Part shown: positions 1-5,398 of the stretch, one piece after another
How positions within the stretch are numbered: the first letter of the stretch is position 1
Layout: each line of letters starts with the position of its first letter
DNA from: Bacillota bacterium
Lineage (GTDB): Bacteria; Bacillota_C; Negativicutes; Sporomusales; Sporomusaceae
Direction of reading: 5' to 3'
Assembly: GCA_023441125.1 (NCBI GenBank)
Contig: JAEZQV010000143.1
Coordinates: 1-6,493, forward strand
Length of the DNA: 6,493 nt
The notes under the pieces: model-generated
Told to the model about the DNA's origin: nothing
The model's input: only the letters and a program-made list of their open reading frames with translations
Databases searched by the model: none
Position numbers and translations under genes: made by a program

Positions 1-402
1 GTCATCAGCAGCCGGGTGATGCGGCGGCGTTCCTCTATTTCGGCGACCGCGTTATCCATCTTTATCGGGTTGCCGGCGTTGATCCTGCTGGCTGCCGGTG
101 AACTGCGGCATATGCCGGTGCAGCTCACCGGCCGTCTGATTATGCTGACCGTATATTTGGGCGCCGTGCCGGCGGCGCTTGGCTTTTATGCCTGGAATGC
201 CGGTGTGAGCCGGCTGGGGGCGAGCGGCCCCATGGTTTTCTATAATACGCTGCCGCTTTACGGGGCTGTGCTGGGGTTTTTGTTCCTGGGTGAACCTGTT
301 GGCCTGCAGCATATTATCGGCGGCCTCCTGATTGTCAGCGGCGGCATCTGGGCGGCGCGCAAACCGCGAAGCGGCAGTCAGCCGGCGGGCCAGGAAGTTT
401 AA
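1..402 (+). CDS. EamA/DMT-family transporter, C-terminal part (5' end outside window)
   Basis: The frame is open from the first base and ends with TAA at 400-402, giving 133 visible residues of a longer protein. Four hydrophobic segments are visible, at about residues 13-33, 46-69, 74-97 and 103-120. They are joined by short loops and followed by a short basic, hydrophilic tail (residues 120-133). The pattern of a small-residue helix reading LGAVPAALGFYAWNAGV, then a GASGPMVFYNTLPLYG-type helix and a final FLGEP plus GGLLIVSGG helix is typical of the second EamA repeat of drug/metabolite transporters (10 TM, inner membrane). By family these export or import small metabolites such as amino acids or their derivatives; the substrate is not readable. 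The ATG at 19 is internal to the domain and is not a start. No terminator is seen before the next gene, so read-through is likely. Confidence 0.88.
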   Translation, partial: VISSRVMRRRSSISATALSIFIGLPALILLAAGELRHMPVQLTGRLIMLTVYLGAVPAALGFYAWNAGVSRLGASGPMVFYNTLPLYGAVLGFLFLGEPVGLQHIIGGLLIVSGGIWAARKPRSGSQPAGQEV

Positions 403-471
403 TGAATATAAAATATACTGGCAATTACAGGAATAAGCCGGCCAAGGGCGAATGTTACATAGAAAAATTGC

Positions 472-477
472 GGGAGG
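472..477 (+). promoter_or_regulatory. Ribosome binding site deciding the dehydrogenase start
   Basis: GGGAGG lies 7 nt before the ATG at 485. The earlier in-frame ATG at 452 has only an AAGGG three bases upstream, so 485 is preferred. Confidence 0.75.
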
Positions 478-484
478 CGATCAT

Positions 485-1579
485 ATGATACGCGCAGCTA
501 TCTTGGAAAAACCACTTATGCCGTTAACGGTGCGGGAATTTCCCCGGCCGGATTTGGAACCGGGCGCCGCCTGGCTGGAAACGATTTACAGCGAGGTGTG
601 CGGTACGGACGTGCATTTGTATCACGGCCGGCTGGCCGGTGTGCCGTATCCCATTATTCCCGGCCATATCAATGTCGGCCGTATCGGCGAAATGAACGGG
701 ATTATCCGGGATGTGGAGGGCGAAGTGCTAAAAACCGGTGATTTGGTAACCTTCCTGGATGTCCATGAAACCTGCCATAACTGCTGGTTCTGCCTGGTAG
801 CCAAAGCCTCGACCCGCTGTCCGAACCGCAAGGTATACGGCATAACCTACGGGCTGCAGGACGGTATTTTAGGCGGCTGGAGCACCAGAATCTATCTCAA
901 GCCGGGCGTGAAAATTGTCAAACTGCCGGCAGGTATTGCGCCGGAGGCTTTTATCGGCGGCGGCTGCGGTTTGCCGACGGCCTATCATGCCGTTGAACAG
1001 GCCGGCATTCGGCTGGGTGATACCGTGGTTGTCCAGGGCAGCGGCCCGGTTGGCTTAAATGCCATTATTCTTGCGCAACTGGTCGGCGCTATTCGCGTTA
1101 TTGCCGTCGGCGGCCCGGAACACCGGCTGAATCTGGCGCGGGAGTTTGGCGCCGACTGCTGTATCAATATTGAGAATACGACAACGACCGAGCGGATTGC
1201 CGCAGTGAAAGAACTGACCAACGGCCGGGGCGCGGATGTTGTCATCGAGGCAACCGGTGCTCCCAAGGCCATCAGTGAGGGCATGGATATGGCCAGAGAC
1301 GCCGGGACTTATGTTGTGTGCGGTCAATATACCGACAATGGCGATGTAACCATCAATCCCCACTGGCAGCTTAATCGCAAGCATCTGTCGGTCAAGGGCA
1401 CCTGGGGCATTGATCTCAGTCATTTCTACCGGGCCATTCAAATCATGGGCAAGCATCACCGCCGGTTTGCCTGGGAAAAGATTGTCTCCCGGCATTACGG
1501 GCTGAATGAAGTCACGGCGGCGATTGCCGATGTGGAAAGCTGCCGGATTATGAAGGCGGTTGTCGACCCATACAAATAG
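485..1579 (+). CDS. Zinc-dependent medium-chain alcohol dehydrogenase (MDR family)
   Basis: Predicted cytosolic oxidoreductase of 364 residues, the usual MDR length, catalysing NAD(P)-linked alcohol/aldehyde or ketone interconversion. The GroES-like N-terminal domain carries the catalytic-zinc ligands C39 (CGTD) and H61 (PGH), with C161 in GGCGLPTAYHA as the likely third ligand. A structural-zinc lobe has C97, C100, C103 and C112. The Rossmann domain shows GSGPVG at 185-190. The C-terminal GQYTD, INPHWQLNRKHL and KGTWG segments resemble the TM0436-like subgroup of MDR enzymes (from memory, not searched). Oddities: the usual GHE is GHI (the acidic residue after H61 is missing), the last gap in the structural-zinc motif is 8 rather than 7 residues, and the end of the second Rossmann strand has glycine where NAD-preferring enzymes usually have Asp, hinting at NADP. 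The stop is 26 bp before the amidohydrolase, so an operon is likely. The substrate is unknown. Confidence 0.92.
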   Translation: MIRAAILEKPLMPLTVREFPRPDLEPGAAWLETIYSEVCGTDVHLYHGRLAGVPYPIIPGHINVGRIGEMNGIIRDVEGEVLKTGDLVTFLDVHETCHNCWFCLVAKASTRCPNRKVYGITYGLQDGILGGWSTRIYLKPGVKIVKLPAGIAPEAFIGGGCGLPTAYHAVEQAGIRLGDTVVVQGSGPVGLNAIILAQLVGAIRVIAVGGPEHRLNLAREFGADCCINIENTTTTERIAAVKELTNGRGADVVIEATGAPKAISEGMDMARDAGTYVVCGQYTDNGDVTINPHWQLNRKHLSVKGTWGIDLSHFYRAIQIMGKHHRRFAWEKIVSRHYGLNEVTAAIADVESCRIMKAVVDPYK

Positions 1580-1605
1580 AGAGAGGATTCAGGAGGCCGG
1601 AGTGT

Positions 1606-3222
1606 ATGGCAATGCAGGCCGATTTAATTGTAATAAACGGCCGGATCTGGACAGGAGAAGCGCACCAGCCTTATGCCGAAGCCCTGGCTATCCAGGGCGA
1701 CAGCATCGTCGCGGTGGGAGACAACGCGCAGATTCGTGCCGTCAGCAGCCGCAAAACCCGGGTGGTGGATGCCGGCGGGCACATGGTGATGCCGGGTTTC
1801 ATTGATAATCACACCCATCTGCTGGTGGGAGGCCTGCAACTGCTGTCTTTGGATCTGCGTGCGGTTCAGAATCAGGCGGAGTTTGTCCAGGCTGTCGCTG
1901 CCTGTGCGGCCACTACGCGTCCGGGCAGCTGGATTACCGGCGGCGGCTGGAATAATGACCAGTGGCCGGGAGGCCAGGCGCCTGCCAAAGAGTGGATTGA
2001 TGGTGTCACCGCCCGGATTCCGGTCTTTCTGGCCCGCAGCGACCTTCATATTGGCTTTGCCAACAGTGCGGCGCTTAAGCTGGCCGGTATTACCAGGAAT
2101 ACTGCCGATCCCGCCGGCGGGACCATTATGCGTGAGCCTGGCAGCGGTGAACCCAGCGGGATTCTCAAAGATAACGCCATGCGGCTGGTTCAGCAGTGTA
2201 TGCCTGCGCCGTCAGCAGAGCGGTATGATCAGGCATTGGCGGCGGCTATGCAGCATGCCGCCCGGGTCGGCGTGACTTCCGTGCAGGACATAACGGCCTG
2301 GACTGACTGGCACGACTGGCAAACCTTTGTCCGGTTTAAAGAGCAGGGCCGGCTAACGCTGCGTATTTATGCCCGCACCCAGATTACTGAATGGCAAAAA
2401 CAGTTGGAACTGATTGCCGCGGGTTTTCGCGGGGATGACTGGCTGCGCTTGGGCGGAGTAAAAGGCTTTGTCGACGGTTCGCTCGGCTCAGGTACGGCCC
2501 TGATGTTTGAACCCTACCAGGATGCGCCGGCCACGGCCGGCTTGCTGGCCGATCAGATGCTGCCGGCGGGAATTATGCAGGAACGGATTGCCGCCGCCGA
2601 TAAAGCCGGACTGCCTGTTGCCATTCATGCAATCGGCGACAAGGCCAATCATATGCTGCTGGATATTTTTGCGGCGGTAATACAAGCCAACGGCCGGCGG
2701 GACCGGCGGTTCCGGATTGAACATGCGCAGCACCTGGTGCCGGAGGACATTCACCGCATGGCTGAGCTGGGGATTCTGGCCTCGGTCCAGCCAGGGCATG
2801 TGCAGGCTGACGGCTGCTGGGCCGAGCAGCGTATCGGCCGCCGCCGCTGCCAGATGACCTACGCTTTCCGTTCGCTGGCGGCTGCCGGTGTAAGCCTGTC
2901 CTTTGGGACCGACTGGCCGGTTGTGCCGCTTAATCCTTTTCCGGGGATTTACGCGGCGGTAACCCGCCGGACGCAGGATGGCCGAAATCCTGACGGCTGG
3001 GTGCCAGAGCAGAAACTTGCAGTTGCCGAATGCCTGCAAGCCTATACCTATGGCAGTGCCTACGCCGAATTCGGCGAAAATGCAAAAGGTACTCTCAAAG
3101 TGGGCAAACTGGCTGACGTCATTGTGGTTTCGCAGGATGTTCTGACTGCCCGGCCTGAGGATATTGCCGGAACAAAGGTGTTGTGCACCATTGCCGGCGG
3201 AAAAATTGTTTATCAGGCCTAA
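1606..3222 (+). CDS. YtcJ-like metal-dependent amidohydrolase (Amidohydro_3 family)
   Basis: Predicted 538-residue hydrolase, a normal length for the YtcJ/N-substituted formamide deformylase-like group. An N-terminal beta-sandwich segment (DLIVINGRIWTG, residues 4-15) leads into the TIM barrel. Metal-site residues are visible in order: H69-T-H71 in PGFIDNHTH, K286 in the VKGFVDGSLGS stretch (candidate bridging lysine), H341 in AIHAIGDKAN, H373 in RIEHAQH, and D436 in FGTDWPV. The C-terminal sandwich returns at GTLKVGKLADVIVV. The family hydrolyses amide, formamide or carbamate-type C-N bonds; the actual substrate cannot be predicted. The start at 1606 has AGGAGG at 1591-1596, spaced 9 nt; a second ATG at 1612 is spaced less well. 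No signal peptide is seen, so it is probably cytosolic. Pairing with the dehydrogenase 26 bp upstream suggests successive steps of one catabolic route (inference). Confidence 0.92.
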   Translation: MAMQADLIVINGRIWTGEAHQPYAEALAIQGDSIVAVGDNAQIRAVSSRKTRVVDAGGHMVMPGFIDNHTHLLVGGLQLLSLDLRAVQNQAEFVQAVAACAATTRPGSWITGGGWNNDQWPGGQAPAKEWIDGVTARIPVFLARSDLHIGFANSAALKLAGITRNTADPAGGTIMREPGSGEPSGILKDNAMRLVQQCMPAPSAERYDQALAAAMQHAARVGVTSVQDITAWTDWHDWQTFVRFKEQGRLTLRIYARTQITEWQKQLELIAAGFRGDDWLRLGGVKGFVDGSLGSGTALMFEPYQDAPATAGLLADQMLPAGIMQERIAAADKAGLPVAIHAIGDKANHMLLDIFAAVIQANGRRDRRFRIEHAQHLVPEDIHRMAELGILASVQPGHVQADGCWAEQRIGRRRCQMTYAFRSLAAAGVSLSFGTDWPVVPLNPFPGIYAAVTRRTQDGRNPDGWVPEQKLAVAECLQAYTYGSAYAEFGENAKGTLKVGKLADVIVVSQDVLTARPEDIAGTKVLCTIAGGKIVYQA

Positions 3223-3248
3223 GCCAAGTAAATACAGCAGGTTGGGAG

Positions 3249-3254
3249 AGGAGG
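3249..3254 (+). promoter_or_regulatory. Ribosome binding site of the acetyltransferase
   Basis: A perfect AGGAGG sits between the amidohydrolase stop and the GNAT domain. The codon at optimal distance (6 nt) is ATT at 3261, followed by ATA at 3264 and CTG at 3267. No ATG, GTG or TTG lies in frame within range. Confidence 0.75.
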
Positions 3255-3260
3255 CGGGTC

Positions 3261-3686
3261 ATTATACTGGAATATCAACTGCGGGCATTGTCGCTGGCAG
3301 ATTATGACGCCGCATTTGCCCTGTGGCAGAGGACGCCGGGGATGGGACTGAATGACGCCGATTCCCGGGAAAACTTAGCCAATTTTTTAGCCCGGAATCC
3401 GGGACTAAGCTTCGTTGCCGCCCGTGGCGGGACGATTATCGGCACGATTCTCGGCGGGCATGACGGCCGCCGGGGCTTTCTTTATCATCTGGCAGTGTGC
3501 GCCGAAGCGCAGGGAAACGGGGTCGGCCGCAGGCTGGTGGAGCATTCCCTGGCCACACTGAAAGCCGCCGGCATAACCAAATGCCATTTGTTTGTCATGG
3601 CCGATAACAGCCGGGGCCTGGCTTTCTGGGACCATATCGGCTTTAAGCAGCGGGCGGATATTCATATATGTTCACAGGACCTGTAG
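3261..3686 (+). CDS. GNAT-family N-acetyltransferase (YpeA-like), probable non-standard ATT start
   Basis: Predicted cytosolic acetyl-CoA-dependent N-acyltransferase of about 141 residues, a full-length small GNAT. Counting from 3261, the order is: an N-terminal strand and helix with ALWQRTPGMGLNDADS (residues 20-35), strands around FVAARGGTIIGTILGGHDG (51-69), the core strand YHLAV, the acetyl-CoA pyrophosphate loop QGNGVG (84-89), and a C-terminal ADNSRGLAFWDHIGF segment typical of motif B. The GGHDGRRG stretch and overall layout recall E. coli YpeA. The acceptor amine is unknown. The frame is also open upstream to a GTG at 3183, but that start lies inside the amidohydrolase, lacks a convincing ribosome site and would add about 26 non-domain residues. 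The Shine-Dalgarno at 3249-3254 instead points to ATT 3261. The gene lies 38 bp after the amidohydrolase stop and is probably co-transcribed. Confidence 0.85.
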   Translation: MILEYQLRALSLADYDAAFALWQRTPGMGLNDADSRENLANFLARNPGLSFVAARGGTIIGTILGGHDGRRGFLYHLAVCAEAQGNGVGRRLVEHSLATLKAAGITKCHLFVMADNSRGLAFWDHIGFKQRADIHICSQDL

Positions 3687-3809
3687 CTGCCGGCTGCCAG
3701 CGCCGGTTCGGCCCCGGCTGGCCCAGGCGAAGCGTTCCGCCGGTGGCAACGGCCGCAGCGGGACAGTCTCCTGCTTGGTAAGACATATTAAAACTGTGAG
3801 GTAACGGCT
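3687..3809. other. Intergenic spacer with two GC-rich hairpins
   Basis: The spacer holds two adjacent inverted repeats. GCCAGC (3696-3701) pairs with GCTGGC (3717-3722), with an inner CGG/CCG. GTTCCGC (3734-3740) pairs with GCGGGAC (3758-3764) through one G-T wobble, also with an inner CGG/CCG. Neither is followed by a T-run, so neither looks like an intrinsic terminator. No convincing promoter is seen before the thioesterase. Effects on mRNA stability or differential expression within the operon are possible (inference). Confidence 0.5.
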
Positions 3810-4211
3810 ATGAAAAATGTGCAGCAATTCTTTTCCACCCGGGATCAGTTTGCCAGACATGCCGGTCTGGAGTTATTGACGGCGGCAGAAGGGTACGCCA
3901 AGGTGAAAATGGACATCGGCAATTACCATTTGAATGGGGTCAATACCGTTCACGGCGGCGCCATTTTTACCTTAGCCGATTTTGCTTTTGCCGTAGCTTC
4001 GAATGCCAACGGACGGGTTGCCATGGGCGTCAATGCCAGCATTTCGTATCTGAAGGCTGTAACAGGCGGGACGCTGCTGGCCGAAGCAAGGGAAGTTTCG
4101 CTCAATCATAAACTGGGGCATTATCTTGTGAATATTTACGATGAGCACAATGACCTGGTGGCTGTGTTTCAGGGAATGGTGTACCGCAAACAGGACGAGT
4201 GGCAATTCTAA
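3810..4211 (+). CDS. PaaI-like hotdog-fold acyl-CoA thioesterase
   Basis: Predicted 133-residue cytosolic thioesterase of the 4HBT/PaaI type, a normal length for one hotdog domain that works as a dimer or tetramer. The diagnostic stretch is N42-G-V-N-T-V-H48-G-G-A-I-F-T-L-A-D57: the HGG turn begins the long central helix and D57 is the likely catalytic acid, as in the PaaI group. ASISYLKAVTGGTLLAEA then gives the following strands, and the protein ends with the strand carrying VAVFQGMVYRK. The family hydrolyses aryl- or acyl-CoA thioesters and often acts as a house-cleaning enzyme for stalled CoA intermediates; the exact substrate is unknown. The start is supported by TGAGGT at 3797-3802, spaced 7 nt. 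It is the last gene of the left-hand group and is followed by a non-coding region with terminator-like hairpins. Confidence 0.9.
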   Translation: MKNVQQFFSTRDQFARHAGLELLTAAEGYAKVKMDIGNYHLNGVNTVHGGAIFTLADFAFAVASNANGRVAMGVNASISYLKAVTGGTLLAEAREVSLNHKLGHYLVNIYDEHNDLVAVFQGMVYRKQDEWQF

Positions 4212-4275
4212 GAGATTACAAGCCCGGCGGCGATAGCCTGCGAGCTATGGTGATAACTCCTGGTATTTCCCGTGC

Positions 4276-4323
4276 CAAGGTGCGCTGGGGCGCGCCATTG
4301 TGATTATTGCCTCTTTCTTTTTA
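4276..4323 (+). terminator. Possible weak terminator after the thioesterase gene
   Basis: CAAGGTGCGC pairs with GCGCGCCATTG around a TGGG loop (7 bp including one wobble, extendable by CAA/TTG across a one-base bulge). The T-rich stretch begins about 12 nt after the stem, farther than in a classical intrinsic terminator, so termination is uncertain. Confidence 0.3.
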
Positions 4324-4347
4324 GTATTTCTGGGAGTATAGTTTAGA

Positions 4348-4353
4348 TATAAT
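4348..4353 (+). promoter_or_regulatory. Candidate sigma-A -10 box (TATAAT)
   Basis: A perfect TATAAT. The -35 position at 17-bp spacing (TATTTC, 4325-4330) is poor and there is no extended -10 TG. If used, transcription would begin near 4360, just before the hairpin at 4367. Confidence 0.35.
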
Positions 4354-4366
4354 ACAAAAGGTCCAT

Positions 4367-4417
4367 CGGCTTACGCTTTCGCTATAGGCTCGGCGCAAGC
4401 CGTGTTTTCTTTTCTTG
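4367..4417 (+). terminator. Intrinsic terminator or leader attenuator
   Basis: CGGCTTACGC (4367-4376) pairs with GCGCAAGCCG (4393-4402), 10 positions with one A-C mismatch. It is followed by a T-rich tail (TTTTCTTTTCTT, 4404-4415). It may end read-through from the left-hand operon, or attenuate a transcript begun at the TATAAT box just upstream. Confidence 0.6.
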
Positions 4418-4465
4418 CTCCGATCACGTGCCTGGGCATTGACGGAAGCTTTGGGAGGGTACTGT

Positions 4466-4855
4466 GTGTTTCAGAAAAAAGCTGCTTTGGAGGCAGCCAT
4501 CAGTGATGCCTTTATAAAGCATCACCGGAGCCTAGTTGGCAGGGGGCCTGTTGAAACCAGGACCTATATCATTGAGGATATGGTGCTCATCCGGTTTAAA
4601 GGCGTGTTGACCATCGAAGAAACCCATCTGGCCAAAACGGACAAAGGCCGGCAGGTGGTTAAGGAAATGAGGCAGATTCTCAGGGAAACCTTCAGCACGG
4701 AGGCGGAGGAGCTGGTTGCAAAACTTACCGAATGCAAAGTGATCAGCAGTCATAGCGACATAAGCACTAAAACCGGTGAACGGGTGGAAATATATATTAT
4801 GGCCGAGAACCTGGAGAAAAAGCTCAGGTGCCTGGAGAAAAACGGCTGTTGTTAA
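4466..4855 (+). CDS. DUF2294 / MpsC-family protein
   Basis: Predicted 129-residue soluble protein matching the DUF2294 pattern, which Pfam also names MpsC after a component of a staphylococcal sodium-translocating membrane-potential system. Recognisable stretches in order are GRGP (25-28), RTYIIEDMVLIRFKGVLT (32-49), LAKTDKGR (55-62), and HSDISTKTGERVEIY (96-110), all typical of the family. The tail ends with a cysteine-rich LEKNGCC. No membrane segment is seen and no mpsA/mpsB-like neighbours occur here, so the sodium-translocation role should not be assumed; biochemical function is unknown for most members. The GTG start at 4466 is chosen because GGGAGG (4453-4458) is spaced 7 nt. The alternative TTG at 4415 lies in the T-tail of the upstream hairpin. 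The XRE gene follows after 36 bp, so the two are probably co-transcribed. Confidence 0.85.
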   Translation: MFQKKAALEAAISDAFIKHHRSLVGRGPVETRTYIIEDMVLIRFKGVLTIEETHLAKTDKGRQVVKEMRQILRETFSTEAEELVAKLTECKVISSHSDISTKTGERVEIYIMAENLEKKLRCLEKNGCC

Positions 4856-4891
4856 GGCAATATTTTTATTTGTAATATAAAGGGGAATTGT

Positions 4892-5182
4892 ATGTTTGGC
4901 GAGCGAATCCAAGCCTTGCGCGAACGCTGCGGACTGACCCGGGAGCAACTGGCCGAAGCGATCGGCGTATCCGGGATGGCTATTGAGCAGTATGAGGCAA
5001 ACCGGTGGCGGCCGGGTAACTGGCTTGTCGGCCGGCTGGCCGACAAGCTGAAGGTGACGGTGCCGGAGCTGGTTGGCGACTGTATGGCTGTTCAGAATGA
5101 AGACGGCAGCACCGTGTATATCAAGAATTTTGGCTGCGGCCGCTTTGGGGCGGTAGGCAGAATAAGCGCCCAGGTTCCATAA
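4892..5182 (+). CDS. Small XRE-family helix-turn-helix regulator
   Basis: Predicted 96-residue DNA-binding protein. Residues 2-61 form a Cro/CI-type HTH_3 domain: FGERIQALRERCGLT, then the helix-turn-helix EQLAEAIGVSGMAIEQYE (18-35), and the closing helices LADKLKVTVPELVG. The usual RG.RxPs after the recognition helix is replaced by ANRWRPGNW, a mild divergence. The last 30 residues (VQNEDGSTVYIKNFGCGRFG onwards) look like a short beta-rich tail of unknown role, possibly for dimer formation or ligand sensing. The start is supported by AAAGGGG (4879-4885), spaced 6 nt. It probably forms a unit with the DUF2294 gene 36 bp upstream, ended by the terminator at 5229-5267. Its target is unknown; autoregulation would be usual for the class (inference). 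Confidence 0.9.
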   Translation: MFGERIQALRERCGLTREQLAEAIGVSGMAIEQYEANRWRPGNWLVGRLADKLKVTVPELVGDCMAVQNEDGSTVYIKNFGCGRFGAVGRISAQVP

Positions 5183-5198
5183 GCGCCGGACCCGGCGC
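5183..5198 (+). repeat. Perfect GC-rich inverted repeat just after the XRE stop
   Basis: GCGCCG (5183-5188) pairs perfectly with CGGCGC (5193-5198) around a GACC loop. It has no T-run, so it is not a terminator by itself. It lies immediately downstream of the TAA and may protect the 3' end or help protein binding. A smaller GTCT-AA-AGAC repeat follows at 5201-5210. Confidence 0.55.
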
Positions 5199-5228
5199 AG
5201 GTCTAAAGACTACAAACCCATAGAGAAC

Positions 5229-5267
5229 AGCAGGCCGATACCGTTGTGTCGGTCTATTTGCTTTTTT
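5229..5267 (+). terminator. Intrinsic terminator of the DUF2294-XRE unit
   Basis: GGCCGATA (5233-5240) pairs with TGTCGGTC (5247-5254) around a 6-nt loop, 8 bp including two G-T wobbles. An outer AGCA/TGCT pairing (5229-5232 with 5259-5262) across a small bulge carries the stem down to a run of six T (5262-5267). It is well placed to end transcription 47 bp past the XRE stop. Confidence 0.75.
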
Positions 5268-5301
5268 GTCAAAATACGTGTACCGGCAGCAGGATAAAGT
5301 T

Positions 5302-5307
5302 TATAAT
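5302..5307 (+). promoter_or_regulatory. Candidate sigma-A -10 box (TATAAT) before the second terminator
   Basis: A perfect TATAAT. The best -35 at 17-bp spacing is TGTACC (5279-5284), matching the consensus at only three positions. Transcription would begin near 5314 and meet the terminator at 5321-5357, giving a transcript of roughly 45 nt unless read through. Confidence 0.4.
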
Positions 5308-5320
5308 AGCGAGAAAGTAC

Positions 5321-5357
5321 CCATAACTTAGCTGAATGAGCAGGTTATGGCTTTTTT
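5321..5357 (+). terminator. Strong intrinsic terminator / attenuator upstream of the GHKL ATPase gene
   Basis: CCATAAC (5321-5327) pairs perfectly with GTTATGG (5344-5350). The 16-nt loop contains a further GCT/AGC pairing. C and six T (5352-5357) follow directly. It lies 68 bp before the ATPase start and blocks read-through from the left, or attenuates a transcript begun at the TATAAT box at 5302. Confidence 0.8.
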
Positions 5358-5370
5358 AATAGGGAACGTG

Positions 5371-5398
5371 TTGAAGAAAATGGCCGCTACAATACTAT
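5371..5398 (+). promoter_or_regulatory. Candidate promoter of the GHKL ATPase gene
   Basis: TTGAAG (5371-5376), a 16-bp spacer and TACTAT (5393-5398). Each hexamer matches the sigma-A consensus at four of six positions. The start of transcription would fall near 5405, just upstream of the ribosome site GGGAGG at 5409-5414. Confidence 0.4.

Larger units (their letters stand above)
4212..4465. other. 254-bp non-coding region between the catabolic group and DUF2294 gene
   Basis: No gene with a usable start is seen. From left to right it holds a small hairpin (ATAGC 4233-4237 with GCTAT 4244-4248) and a GC-rich hairpin (GGTGCGC/GCGCGCC, 4279-4296). It then has a T-rich stretch (4312-4323), a TATAAT box (4348-4353) and a terminator-like hairpin with a T-rich tail (4367-4417). 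The last part is the ribosome site for the next gene. A frame with no in-frame ATG ends at a TAG (4339-4341) and would encode a hydrophobic tail; it is probably not a gene. I compared the structure with known riboswitch consensus patterns from memory and recognised none. Confidence 0.6.

Noticed and set aside
452..484. Longer N-terminus of the dehydrogenase from ATG 452
   Set aside because: It has a poor ribosome site. The ATG at 485 has GGGAGG at ideal spacing and begins exactly at the conserved domain.
2488..3039. Long minus-strand open frame inside the amidohydrolase
   Set aside because: It lies antisense to a strongly conserved enzyme and its translation shows no recognisable domain, so it is a shadow of GC-rich codons.
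3183..3260. Upstream GTG start for the acetyltransferase
   Set aside because: It overlaps the amidohydrolase by 40 bases, lacks a good ribosome site and adds residues that do not look like part of a GNAT domain.
4225..4262. Partial resemblance of TGATAACTCCTGG to the 3' part of the fluoride riboswitch
   Set aside because: The matching 5' GGCGATGG/GAG pseudoknot partner and the AAACCGCC segment are missing, so the similarity is probably chance.
4849..4878. TTGTTA with 18-bp spacing to TAATAT as a promoter for the XRE gene
   Set aside because: Transcription would start at about 4885, on top of the ribosome site (4879-4885), so the message would lack it.
5183..5260. Possible c-di-GMP-type riboswitch (GGTCTAAAG stretch) downstream of the XRE gene
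   Set aside because: Only a short stretch is reminiscent; the conserved GGGACGCAAAGC core and tetraloop receptor are not seen.
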